From: Centropus unirufus
Lineage: Eukaryota > Chordata > Aves > Cuculiformes > Centropidae
NCBI GenBank assembly: GCA_013397695.1
Contig: VYZI01000107.1
Coordinates: 1,200,109 to 1,264,108 of the forward strand
Reading direction: 5' to 3'
Length of the DNA: 64,000 bases
Numbering within the stretch: position 1 is the stretch's first letter; the number at the start of each line of letters is the position of its first letter. The translations under genes and the position numbers were made by a program. This document shows positions 11,554 to 23,855 of the stretch, piece by piece. The notes under the pieces are model-generated. The model had not been told where the DNA came from, searched no databases, and worked only from the letters and a program-made list of their open reading frames with translations.

Positions 11554-13856
11554 CTGAAAAAGCCCAAGAAGTCAGTGTAATTGTCTGCTGTCTGAAGATG
11601 TTTAAGGAAAGATGCTTTCCTTATGTAACACAATAGAAGATTACATCCTGGTGTAATTCTTCAGAGTTTGAAAAGTTCTGCCCACAGGAGAGTATAAATA
11701 TTCGTTGTTATGAATTTATAAAGTTTCACTTTACTGATACAATGATTCCAGGGGGAAGATCAGGAGACGTATGAAGCTGAGATCCCACTGAAAAGTAGGG
11801 GAATAGGCTAGAGAACTTACAACCTGTTTTAAAGCATCTGAAAATCTCCCCTAAAAATATATAAAGGTGATCAACAATTTAGTTCATCAGCTCAACCAGT
11901 TATGCTACAGTCTGCAGGTTATGGCCCACAGTGAATGAGCTACTTGGTAGTATGTGCTCACGGAGGGGGTAGCTGACTCCATTTTTACAAAGAGATAAAC
12001 TACTGTTGTTCACGATTAATACCTTACATTGTATTATGGTAAGGTGTCTGTGTAAACACATAAGAATGTGAATTACGTATTCACAAGACTATGCAGCTGT
12101 CTACCATCCATCAATTGAATGTCTGTTTTTTTACAAACTGGACATCATATCACTTTGTGACAAAAACATGCTTTGCCTGTAAGAACCCACTATAACTTAA
12201 AATCTCAGAAAATGCCATAAGTTGAGACTAAGCTGTACTAGAATACGAACTGGTGCATTGTATCTAACTCAGGATGTAAGGAACTCACTGCTATGCAAAG
12301 TTAGCATGGGCTATTAGTTTGGGGCAGAGGGGTTTCAGAGTTGGAAATCAGTGACTGCAGAAGCTGCTGAGGCAGCTTTTGCTACCCGGAACTGTTAATG
12401 CAACTAAGAACTCAGAGTTTGTAGGAGAAGCACCGCTTGTGAGTGTATAGGCTTCTATCCCATAACCTTTAGCAAAGCCCAAATTCATGTGAGTATTTCT
12501 CTGCCTAAAATTTTCCCACCAGTTTCCCTGGGATATTATCAGTGGTACTGTTAACTGTTGAAGAGCTACTGCTTTCCAGTTGGTATGGTATTAAACACAG
12601 CATCCAGCTTGGAAAATGTTGGTTGCCTGAAAATGGGAAAGGGGTTGTAGCATAATGCAAAATATTTCACCTACTGGCCTACCCCAGCTCACTGGAGTGT
12701 CTAATTTTCAACTTGCAAAGACACTGAAAAGACAGGATAGTTTTCATTTCCACCTCAGGACCACACAGGGCAGCATTTGCAGCATTTGTTTCACAGTGTG
12801 CAACATCAGCCTGTGAAATTGTTCAATATTGACACTGGTAAATACTTTGGGCAAATGCATTTTAGGGGATGTAAGTGTTTCTGCAAATTGATCTGGCTTT
12901 ACTAATGTTAGTGAAAACAAGCTAGCTACTAACTGCTGTGGACCTGGTGCTAGCTATGGCAGTCATATGTCTTCAAAGGGTTTGTTGTGCACAAGCACTG
13001 GCTCCCTTCCTTTTAAAGCTGCAATTTTGCTTTCGGTCTCAGTGTTTCCAGTGTCAGATTTCGGCACTACAGGGTATGATACAGCCAGGAGAACGATGGG
13101 TTGACAATGAGTTAGACTTGGCAGCTGCTACCGCTCAGCCAGTTTCACAAGTCCAAGACACGCTATGCTGCTGGGGGAATTCAAAGTTAAGTTGAGACTT
13201 GAAAATACTACTCAAGGGAATAACTGATGGATTTGTAGGTCAAATTAGACAATTCCATTTAGAGTCTGCTGAAAACCAGTAATTCTAACATACTTAACTC
13301 TGTTTTGAAGTAGTCTTGGAAACAAGGCATTAGCTTGACAGATCATAATCAGTCTTTAAAATAAAATTCCTCTCCACAGTGTATTATAACTGCCTATCAT
13401 TATCATACACAGTAAAGATCTCCATAGACTATAACTAATGGGAAACGGGTCTAGAAAGACCTACGTACATGTAAAACCATACATTCTGTTATAATATCAA
13501 CAAAGGGTGTTATAGAGGATGTCATAAATTACAGCTTTTTAAACTAAGCTTTAGCTGAAACCTTTTGGATAGAGCGAGATAAAACATTTCACAATTTTTT
13601 ACAGTTTTAGTTTCAAGTAAAATCCCCAAAGACTTAAGGAAAATGTTCAAATGCAGTTAAGTGTCTTGATTACCCAGTCTCAAAGGAAAAAAGAGATCTA
13701 GTATTTAAATATTTTTTTGTTGTTGTCTGTATTACAATAGCAGAACAACACATACTTGCATGAAGAATGACTTGAGAAGTTCAGAACTCGGCCAGTGAAA
13801 CTACAACTTATCTCACAGGCAGCACTTAAGTATTCACTGAGATAAGAATATCTTAC

Positions 13857-13994
13857 CTATGCAGTTGCCTAAGGCATCTTGTATAAACCCATTCATGCAC
13901 TGTAGCTTGGGTCGGCAACGGAAAGATCCTGGAGTATTCTGACAGATAAAATCGGGGGGGCAGTTATGAGTACCAGTCTCACATTCGTCAATAT
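13857..13994 (-). CDS. FBLN1: FBLN1 exon 8: calcium-binding EGF module 3
   Basis: This 138-base exon encodes residues 262-307: DIDECETGTHNC, then PPDFICQNTPGSFRC and KLQCMNGFIQDALGNC. FIQDALGNC is a strong fibulin-1 signature. The calcium-binding Asp-Ile-Asp-Glu motif and the Asn/aromatic pair (QNTPGSFRC) are intact. The acceptor is GGTACCAG and the donor ATAG|GTAAGA, phase 1 to phase 1. Confidence 0.97.
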
Positions 13995-16007
13995 CTGGTA
14001 CATCACAAAAAAAAATTGTTAGCGAAAGTTTGACAATAGCTTTTTCATCACATTTAAAACACAAGGCATAATTAAACAGCTTAATCCTCAGTGTACTTTC
14101 ATGCAATTCAACGCAGTGACCTAGGATCGATCTGATGTACTATCTCACACAGAATCTCAGTAAAAACAAGTAGAATAAGTTAAGTTTGTTTCATTATTTC
14201 ATTATTAACATCCTATATTGAAGGGGAATGGGGGTTTATTATGCTTTACCAGTGTAATCCTCACAACCACACAGTTCAAAATGGTTATAGAGCACCTGAA
14301 GCATTATGGCCTTGATTCTCACCCATATTAAGGCTAGTAATACCATTGTGATACTGTGCTTTAAAATGCACAGAAATATTATTTCTGCTCACTTTAATAT
14401 TTCATTCCACTTCGGAACAGACAATATTTTTAAAAATAAATTATGATTTAGATAAAGCAGAAAAGAGCTATTGAGGCTTTATTCACAAATGTAACCCTGC
14501 CCATATAAAAGCAACTTAAATTTAATGTTAGTGACCTTTGACCAGGATGAAATCTCTTAAAGCAGTTAAAATACAGAAAAATTCTAGCAATGGCATGTCT
14601 CAGCTTTCCCATTTAAGCAGTTGACACAACGGCAGAAGTAAGTCCCTATTCCTAGAGCTTTTTGAGATTGTGGAGCTCATTTTAAGTTTAGGATGGCTTA
14701 ATACTTGATTGCGTTCAGCAGGGTTCTACATATTGCACAACTGCCATTTTACTTGGCATTTAGAAATCATACATGAATATCATTAATTTTCTGTTTTCAT
14801 CACTATTAACATAACATTAATAATTAACAGTATTAACCTCCCTCATCCAGATAGATTTTTTTAACACTAATGGTATGCATAATTTACTGTTTATACTCCC
14901 TTTCTTCTGCTGGAGAAAGATTGTTAATACTTGCTGGTAAGCAACTTGTTGGCCTAAATCTGATGGCATTCAAATGCGCAGAAATTTTACATCAAAGGAA
15001 TCATAATAATTTGAAAAACATCACCTATATGTTCTGCAGGTTTGACTTTGGAGTTTGTTTGTCAGCTTTTTTACTCAATCTATTATACACAGCTGACCAG
15101 TTCCTACAATGAAACCCTACCCAGAACTTTGGTTAATTTACTCGGTGGAATGAAATTAGCTTGTTTATAAACAATTCTAAACTCTGAGGCAACAGACTTT
15201 CTCACAGTGGAAACCAATTCCACGTCAAATGGAGTTAGCTACTAATTTCTATCTCTGCAAAGTCAGCATATCAGGTGAAGTTATGGATGGGCACAACAGC
15301 ATACTTTGAGTTAGATGCAACTTGAAACCAATCACTTCTTTAGTAAAAAAAGACTATTACCCTTGTGTTCAAACACAGCTGGTCAAGAACACGGCTTTTA
15401 AGACTTCTTCATTTTTAAATCCTTAAGAATGTTATAATTACTTAATCAACTTGCAATATATTTAACCTCCCGATGATAAAAGCTTACTTTTTAAAAAAGA
15501 TGCATCTACCTTACTGTTTTCAAATTGAATCACACTTGCCACCCTTCATTTCACACTCTGTAATGTGCAAACTTGATACTTCCAGGTGAAACTAAACCCT
15601 TAGATACGCTCCAGGAGCAGATCCCAGACACTCCACTCACTAATGAGCAACCAATTCACAGGACCAGTAGAGCTAGCCAGGAGTAAACACCAGAAAAATT
15701 TGTGCAGTGTGAGTGCTGGGCCTTCAAAATCAACTGTTTCAGTCCCCAGACCAGCTCCTGTCAGTTGTTAAATAGAGGTAGTTATCTCTCCTGGAAGTCT
15801 TTGTAATAGTCCACAGTCAGTCTCATGTGGTGTATGCAAGGTGACAGGTGGAAAGCTACTGCCCCAGAAGAACTAGGAGTGCCTGTGAGTCCCTGTATAA
15901 TTTCATCTTATACGTATATTTATCAAAAGTAAAAGAACATGATCTGATGATGCACATATTTTCGTACTTAAGTCTGGAATGTTTCAGTTTCTTTGCACAG
16001 GACATAC

Positions 16008-16145
16008 CTTTGCAACGACTGTCATCCGTCAGTTCGTACCCTGTTCCGCAGCTTGTGTCCCGCTGACAGCGAAAGGATCCTAATGTATTGACACAGGTTT
16101 GTCCAATCCCACAGCTGTGTGTCCCGGTGATACACTCATTAATAT
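16008..16145 (-). CDS. FBLN1: FBLN1 exon 7: calcium-binding EGF module 2
   Basis: This 138-base exon encodes residues 216-261. It begins with the calcium-binding motif DINEC (the Asp codon is split across the splice site) and carries SFRCQRDTSCGTGYEL. The hydroxylation-type Asn (NTLGSFRC) and the aromatic residue of the cbEGF consensus are present. The acceptor is CTATAG and the donor AAAG|GTATGT; both boundaries are phase 1. The longer tandem-cysteine form (CQRDTSC) matches EGF2 of fibulin-1. Confidence 0.96.
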
Positions 16146-17258
16146 CTATAATAGGCAAAATGATTAAAAAAAATTAATGCTGTTTTACTGTACTTAAAAA
16201 AGAGGAGAAAGTAGTACTGAATGAGAACAAAGGGCCAATATTATCTGACTGAGTCCAGTAGCAGATGATTATAGTGCCTATATGAATAAGGCAAACTTTC
16301 AGAAATTCTCCCCTTGCTCTGACTCCCATGAATATATGTGACTTAGGGACTCCTTAGGCCACAAGTTGCAAATATCTGCTTTACAGCTACTGACAGACAT
16401 TTATTTTGTGATTTTATTTTTTATGTTATCTTTGAATACATAATAATATTTGGTATCCATGCATTACAAATGTCAAAGTTATTCTTTTTTTTTTCATATT
16501 TCACACCAGGTTAGTGTTAATCTAGCCAGTCATCAATTTCTATTCTATATTTTGAAGCTCACATCTGAGCTACTTACCTAGACTCCCTTTCCATCAATGA
16601 CAGAAAAATGTACTCCTGATGAATAATACTTTTCATCCTAGAATAGTTATGCAAAACGGGCAGGGTGAACTTGCCCTAGAAGTGCTTTTTTCCCTCAGTT
16701 AGCAACAAATAGAGCCTCGGCTGACTAGCTCAGAAGCATATGTCTACATTGCACATGTGGGAAGTCAAGTGTGATGAGCTCTGTCCCAGGCCATTTCATT
16801 TGATGAAATAGTTCTAGTTCTTCCTTAAGAAACTTAACAACTCATCCCCTTAACTATTCCTATGACACTCATATCGAAAACTTTCATCCTTTTTTTCCAG
16901 TTTTGTCCTTAACAAGCTGAAGGGTCCTATTCTATCCTACTCTATCCTATTACATCTGCTTTATCAATTAGTATCTCCTCTCTACTACTATGAAACAGAT
17001 ATTTTATTTTGGTTTTCAAATTATTTGTTCACAATAATAAATTCAAGTTCTTCTGCCTCTTCTGTCCATCTCTTCTACTGATTATTTCTTGATTCCATTA
17101 TTCCAACACTCCATTTAAAGCACCTCTTCATGATTTCACCTCTTTCCCCAGATGGCCTAAGCATATTCTGGTCTCTTCTGCCTGTATCTTTTTAATCTCT
17201 TCTTGTTCTTTTAAAGCAAGGGGGTTGATAGTCAAAGCAGGGCTCTTATTTCTTTTAC

Positions 17259-17360
17259 CTTCACAGTTGACACCATCTGGTTGAAGCTGATACCCAACAA
17301 AGCAGGAGCACACGTAACTGGATCCTGTGTCTCTGCATTGCTGAGAGCAGGGACCACCAC
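17259..17360 (-). CDS. FBLN1: FBLN1 exon 6: EGF-like module 1 (non-calcium-binding)
   Basis: This 102-base exon encodes residues 182-215: GGPCSQQCRDTGSSYVC, then SCFVGYQL and DGVNC. It lacks the leading Asp-x-Asn/Asp-Glu calcium-binding motif, as expected for the first fibulin-1 EGF module. The acceptor is CCAATTAG and the donor GAAG|GTAAAA, phase 1 to phase 1. In the unspliced sequence the frame reads on into both introns, which explains the longer open frame from 17128 to 17382. Confidence 0.95.
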
Positions 17361-19436
17361 CTAATTGGATATTTGAAGACATCTTATATAATTAAGAGGC
17401 TCTTCACAGGAACTGAAACAAACTATTAGTTTACAGGCTGCTTGCCAGTTTATTTAGAAGAGCAGATAACTAAATACACATATATACAAAAGAGGGAAAG
17501 GGCTAACCACTAAAAGAAGAGTTTGTAACCACTGTATTCTTTTAGCTCTAAAAATAAATACAAGAAGGAAGTAAAATAAGGAGTCAGTCAGAGCCAATCA
17601 TTGTTAGAAGCTGAAGGGACAATGCTGATGAGCTCAGACACCTGCTCAGTTTTGGGCTGGGAAGTTAAAACTTTGTATGGCGATTATTATAAAATAAGGA
17701 AGACAACATGCATCACCATAAGTTAACAAAATATTTTCACTGTTAACTGCACTAGGCTTCATTTTCAGCTCATCATTATCAGGACCATACTCCCGAATTA
17801 GCTATAGCATGTGCTTTCCTCCTGCTTTGCAGGGAGAAAACATGAAAGGGAGCAGACGGTGTTGCGGTTGACAAAGGCTCCAGAGAACCTAAAAGGACCA
17901 AGACTTACTACTGGGGTACTAAGGATTCAGTGAGTTCCTTAACAACATTGAATATTCTCACAGTAGAGAAATAGTTATATTCTTCTAACTATTTTTTGTA
18001 AAAGTATTGATATTCTTAGTACAAGTAGGATCTGTCTTCTTCCATTTTTCAGAATGGCTGAATAGGCATTAAACAAAAAGTTTACATAAGCATAATAAAT
18101 GTGGGCAAATGTAGCTATAATACTTTAAAATTTTGATTGAATTAAAATATATTTTTTAAGTGCAACAATTTCTATTGAGGACAAGACCATTAATAAACCA
18201 CAGAAAACTAGGTCTGTACAGAGTGATGGCAAAGGCAATGACATTAGAAGGAACCATAGTCTTGTGGTTGAGACAACAGCTACTGCTTTCTGAACCTCTG
18301 CTAATGCAGTGACCTCCTGTCAGCCATAGTAAAAGCCATTGTGGAGGCGTTGGAAGAAAAGAACTTCCTCATAAACCATAAAGGTGCTTAAAAAAAGACC
18401 GCTCTACATTCTGCTCTCTACGAAACTTAAATTTCCCCCAGTGAAGATCAGAAAATCACAACTTTGGCGTGCCAAGTTTATCAGAAAATATAATGTAGGC
18501 AGAAACTCTAATTTGTAATCAGTCATTCCAAACCATCTCTTGCAGGCAGGTGATTAAATGACAAATGTAACAACTGATTACATAAAGGATTAAGGCTAGG
18601 AGAATATTTAACACATTTTTCTATGTCATGTCTTGTAATTAGCAGTTGGAGACAAGGAGGAGAGTCAGTGTTAACTTTAAACAGCTAATGACCTTGCAGA
18701 CATTTCCATCCTCTCTAAAGCATAATAACTATACAACATGCAGCACCGTAAATCATCTCTCAACTGGAATATAAGTCTATTAAATTGATTTTATCCTAAG
18801 TACATTATTTAATTCTGAAATGTCTGTAGAAAATAATAAATCACTGCTGGTTTAAGTTTATAGACATGTAAATCACACATGACAAGCAATAAACCAGGCT
18901 ACTTAGCCGAACAATATCCCAATAACACATTCTTCCCAGGAGGCAGAACAGCCTGACTAATGAGGACAATAGCTGCTTTTCTTCCTTTTTTTCAGGTGAC
19001 ACTCAAAATGAATGAAGTTTCATTTCATAGTCAGTCACTCTGATCATCCCAAGAGGAGAACAAAAGAATGCACACTTTTCATATCGGATCCCCATGATGT
19101 GAATCCAGAGTACTCCATGGGTTCAAAGGGTAACATCCCTGACGTATTACCTCCTAGAAGTTAGACAAATTAAAATGAATAGTCTAAACTTCAGTTGGCT
19201 AAGATGAACACCACTATGGGAGACAATGTCTCCTTTGTATTCTAGAACTATTGACGCATTGCATAATAGCCTACTATTTCTTAGACAAGATCTTCGTTCT
19301 GTTACTTTTACCTTTAACTAGTCTAAGCTAAAAAAAAACAAAACTGTTTTGGGTAATCTCTAGATCTAAGTTTGCTTCCCTTTTATTGGAGACAATCTCG
19401 AAAGAGCTGGCTAAGAGGCCTAGTCACCTGACTTAC

Positions 19437-19496
19437 CTCTGCAGCCATCATGCAGATAAGGATCTTCTTGGTCTAGTTCCTCCTTTGAAATTTCAA
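19437..19496 (-). CDS. FBLN1: FBLN1 exon 5: acidic linker
   Basis: This 60-base exon encodes residues 162-181: EISKEELDQEDPYL, then HDGCR. It is very acidic and corresponds to the human linker ending EEEQEDPYLNDRCR. The acceptor is TATTTAG and the donor AGAG|GTAAGT; both boundaries are phase 1. The exon is too short to be found as an isolated open frame. It is supported by the match to fibulin-1, by exact splice signals, and by phase agreement with exons 4 and 6. The cysteine near its end begins EGF module 1. Confidence 0.93.
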
Positions 19497-20763
19497 CTAA
19501 ATAGAGGAGAGGTGGACATTAGAGGAGAAAGCACTTTTCTTCTCACAGTAAAAAGCTGCCTGCTTAGGACAGGACTCAGACCAGGATTTTGGATAAACCA
19601 GGACAAAATTAAAGAGCATTATTTAAATATTTTACAGCTATTTCATACTTAAATTTGACATTCAAAAGCACATGGCCATGGGGCATTTTCCATCTGTCTG
19701 ATTCAATATGAAAGCCACACTGATCATAAATTACATATGGGCTGAGATTTTCAAGTGTAGATTCTTAACACTAGGCTTTTAACCAGAGCTTAACCTTATT
19801 TGCATAAGAAACATTGTTGAGGCATGCTTGGCTTACCCTGACTTTAGAGTAGCTTGGAGTACTAATAGTTTTAATGAAAATCAGATTAACCTCAGTTATT
19901 TGTTTAGATTTCATTCCAAAAAAACTCCACACCCATCTTTTGGGCACTCACTTATGGCATTCTTTCAAATGTGCTTCATATACCTTAATTCAAAAAGTTT
20001 TGATCAACGCTACTTCTGCTGCATCCATGCGTCCTAACAGCTCTTTCTCTGCACACAGGGAGTCTGAATACAACCACTGCCTGACACCGTTGTTTGCTCA
20101 AAGGTCTAGGTAATGAAATTCCTCCAATCCAACCACTCTGAATGGAGAGGAAACGGTAGGTTGGCAGTGAGATGTGTAAACGCACCATCTCAAAATACGC
20201 TAGTTATCGAATAGGAAGCTTAGCCTCCTTTTACTGATAGTCTCTAAGCTTATTCAAGCAGGGGTCACTAATAAGCATATAATACATCATGGATATGAAA
20301 GCCAATTTCTGTGCAGCGGCACAAGGCTAGTTGGTACAGTGAGTACTCAAGCCATAAAGGTACATTTTGGTCACACAGAAGCTATTGAAAACAGTTTATC
20401 CAAGCACAGGCTGAGTTTTTATAGGTCTCTGGGGACACAGAACCAGAGATTGCTCTTTACTTGACTAAGAAAGGGACTGACAGGGAGTCAGCTTACCTTG
20501 CACTCTGCAGCGGAATGCCTTGCACGCCTTGCTGTTACGTAACACAAACGCATGGTGCTAGTCCGAGAAGCTGACTTACAAAATGGAGACTGGTTGCCTC
20601 TTCATGGCTAACAAAGTTGTCTATTCATGTTTTTTGCTCTGTCTTTCTACTGGCAACTTTACTGTCAACAGGGGCATTTGACCTCTGTTCAACCACCTGC
20701 TTGTTTCTTAGTTTAATAACAGCATTGTCCTTCCCTGCTTTGTGACACAGACCCATCTTCACA

Positions 20764-20827
20764 ACGCATAACAATTATTATGCGTGCCATAATAACCATA
20801 CTAACCATACACGTAATGGTTATTATG
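20764..20827. repeat. Two adjacent perfect inverted repeats (intron 4)
   Basis: The first has arms ACGCATAA (20764-20771) and TTATGCGT (20778-20785) with a 6-base spacer. The second has arms CATAATAACCAT (20788-20799) and ATGGTTATTATG (20816-20827) with a 16-base spacer. They are separated by two bases. Both arm sets share the TTAT/ATAA core, so alternative pairings between the two hairpins are possible. Confidence 0.9.
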
Positions 20828-21330
20828 TCACTTGCCCACGTGGATAATTAGGGATATACGAATTCCCAGAAATGTTCAGTTCTCCCAGACAGTTGAGGCA
20901 TATCAAATGCTCAGGTTGTGTGCATTTGCCTCTCGTGCAAAAGGCAACATTTGTATTCATCCAAGTTGGCAAAGGTCATCTGGCTTTTTAATAAAGAGTT
21001 TATCAGTGGGCAAGATGTCACTAAAAATTAATAGCTTATACTCAGTTTCCAAGATAAGATCATTAGTGGCCAAAATAACCCATCTTATAGCTAAGTTCTG
21101 GCATCAAGAACTGACTGACTGATTTCCAGCTCTTTCAGCCTCCTGTAGTATACAACATTTCAGCTGTTACTAGCCCCCCAAAAATGAGCTCCAAAGCATG
21201 CATCATTAAATTAATGAGAGGAGATCTCAAGTTAGAGAAATTCCAACAGAAATAACTTAAACCTTGTAGCACTCCTTTTACCTCATATACTTTTGTGTCT
21301 CACTCTTTTACAATTTGCAACATAAAATAC

Positions 21331-21502
21331 CTTGCTCCCTTTTAGGAGCATCATCACTGATGGACACATCAATGCCTTCTTGATCCTTTACACAGCAAGC
21401 TCTGAAGACAATTCCACACTGGTATCCTGTCTTCGGGTTGGGTTCACAACTCTGACCTTGAACTTGCGCAGCTTTTCCCAGCAAACAACAGTAACAACAT
21501 GT
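21331..21502 (-). CDS. FBLN1: FBLN1 exon 4: third anaphylatoxin-like module
   Basis: This 172-base exon encodes residues 105-161. It starts TCCYCCLLGKAAQVQGQSC, the diagnostic CCxCC junction of fibulin-1 anaphylatoxin modules 2 and 3, and continues through GYQC and RACC before turning acidic (DVSISDDAP). The acceptor is TTGACAG and the donor CAAG|GTATTT. The exon enters in phase 0 and leaves in phase 1. After the last double cysteine the residues belong to the linker that leads to the EGF array. The plus-strand open frame over this exon is a shadow. Confidence 0.96.
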
Positions 21503-23699
21503 CTGTCAAACAAAACAAGAAAAATGAAATTAGCCCTGAATGAATCCAGTGTAATTTTGTCAGCAGTATCAATAGTGTTATCTCACCTCAGCAAACTGAT
21601 GGAATTTTTTTCCGCAACCTCTTTAAGAACTCCTGGTATACTTAGGCTCAGACATTTTCATTGGTAGTTGAGTTCACTGTGCTCTGTGTCTGGCTTACAC
21701 AGAGCCAAGCACAAATATTGCGGATGTGTGCAGAGTAATATGGATATGAATACGGAATTTCATTGCCTCCTGCCTATATAGCTAGTTTCAAACAACTGAG
21801 AACAGTGGGAAATCTTAAAATCTCTGCTTCCTTTTTGTGTCCAGTGTAATTAAGATGGGACACGGTCAATGAAGTGTGTGCCTCAGTATATAATTAAACT
21901 GCCTACTGAACTTCCCAGCAAAAAATAGCCCTCTCTGAATTCACTGACAAACAGGCAAACAAACTCGACTCATCCAAGGTTAGTGTTAACAGCTCATACA
22001 GAGAAGCTACTCTGCGCTGAAAAACAGCCTAAATAATCAAATACTACTTAAAAGCAGCATAGTCCTGATATGGCTTCCAGTGATGAAACACAATCCATCT
22101 CTTCCAGATCTGCTGAACTACAGCCCCAGAATAAACCACAGAAGTGAACACAGGACAAGTTAATCTTTGAAGTTTTCCTTTTATTTTAAATTGAGGGGAC
22201 ACCACTCATTTGTTTAGTCATGCAAAGCAGATTTAAGCTTTTATTGTTAATTTTATTAGTCGTCTTTTTTTTTTTGCCTGAAGAAAATAGCGTGAGCCAT
22301 TAAACAGAGCAGATGGAATATAAAATCACTAAACATTGAAGTAATTTTCTGTAATTTGATGCTTTAAGCACCACAGCTATTGAAAAGAAGGCATCTATTA
22401 CATTTATTTTATTACTCTGAGATGTATATCCAGACTATATTCAAAGTGTTCCCTTATAAGGTATATATATTCCTCTCACTCTGCTGGGGTGAAAGGTTCT
22501 TTTTTAAAACCTAGAGCAGCATGAAAGCAGAATAATAAAAGCCTTTTACCTGGTTTCTTCAAACTTCTCTTTTATTTTACAGCATTATGAATTATGTAAT
22601 CACGGTATTTTGTACTTTTGCTTTAAATACACAACTGAATCTTTTCCCTCCTGTAGAATGTACAGCAGGAAGTGTTCCCTTCTGATCAATACTGGGGTTG
22701 ATTTCACACCCACCATAATGTTAAGATATATGTTTTCTGATATTAACTTCTATTTAGTGGGATGATTCCTCATTACACCCTTTTTTTTACTTAGTTTCCA
22801 GCGACTTCCATCCAGTGGCACATGCTCTGGTTTCATCACCAATATTTCTGGGGAATTTCCATCACTTCAGGCTTTCCTGCATGACTTCAGAACTACTTTA
22901 TGATCTCTTGTGGGAATTGCAACTTTTCTGAATAATCACTCCATCTAACTTGTGGAACATTTTCCTGAGGCATTCCTCTCAATTTTTTTAACATCTATCT
23001 ATAATTTTGTTAGATTTCTAATTTATAAAACCATAAATTAGAAGATAGGAATGAAAACAGAGATTAAGATTCATTGTTTGACTTAATCTTGTGTAATTTT
23101 GAGAACAAAATCTTATTTAAGTTATTGAATGCAGTTGATGGTTTGCCAAATTTTGACATTGGAAACTTCAAGATGTCCTCACTGTGAGGCATATGAATTG
23201 ATTTAATCTGTTTATTTGTATCGTCATCCAATGTTCAAATTGAGAATTAGAGAGTTTCTCAGGATTTCAAAGACCGATGATTAATCCTGCCACTCTTGAA
23301 GTGCTGAATAATCTTACATCCTTTATTTCTTCCACATTGAGCCACCACTTTAAAGACATCTGTCTCCAGTTAATGGGAGCCTTCAAGTACAGAGCTTGCT
23401 AAGTCTTGCAATGCCTGTAAGAAACTGTATCTTTATTTAACATAATTGTATGCATTGAACCATTTGTTACAACCTGTATTTATTTGAACTGTGCATGATG
23501 CATCTTGATTTAACATCTTGATAACGATAATTATTTATGTTGTTATACCACAGCTAAAATGATCCAGAGATGGAAAGGGCCAATTGTTTTCTTAACTGAT
23601 GTTTGTGGTAAATGGCTTTTAATACTGACCCTAGAAGATTCTACATTGGCTGTCCTAAAGAGTAGCATTTCCTGTTCAACTAAAGAAAGAAGATGGAGA

Positions 23700-23855
23700 A
23701 ACTGATGAATGGTCTTGTGGTTAGAGCATACCCAGGACTCTGTAGGCCTCCATATGTCTCCACATAATTCACTTGCAAACTTGAAAACTCACGTTTTTTT
23801 TTCAGTTCTCCCACTGTGGGATGGTGATTATATATCAGTGATAAGGCTATTTTAA
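23700..23855 (+). repeat. MIR-like SINE in intron 3
   Basis: The sequence opens with TCTTGTGGTTAGAGCA, which resembles the tRNA-derived promoter start of MIR/CORE-SINEs (TAGTGGTTAGAGCA). About 100 bases later comes CAGTTCTCCCACTGTGGGATGGTGAT, resembling the central CAGTTTCCCCATCTGTAAAATGGGGATAA block. Order and spacing fit a diverged full-type SINE lying antisense to FBLN1. Confidence 0.5.

Noticed and set aside
18240..18320. Possible SINE head (TAGTCTTGTGGTTGAGACA) in intron 5
   Set aside because: Only the first 15 or so bases resemble the tRNA-derived head of MIR; nothing downstream follows the expected order.
19386..19652. Plus-strand 88-codon frame
   Set aside because: It overlaps FBLN1 exon 5 in antisense and shows no family resemblance.
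21332..21667. Plus-strand 111-codon frame
   Set aside because: It is the antisense shadow of FBLN1 exon 4, whose minus-strand splice sites and CCYCC motif are clear.
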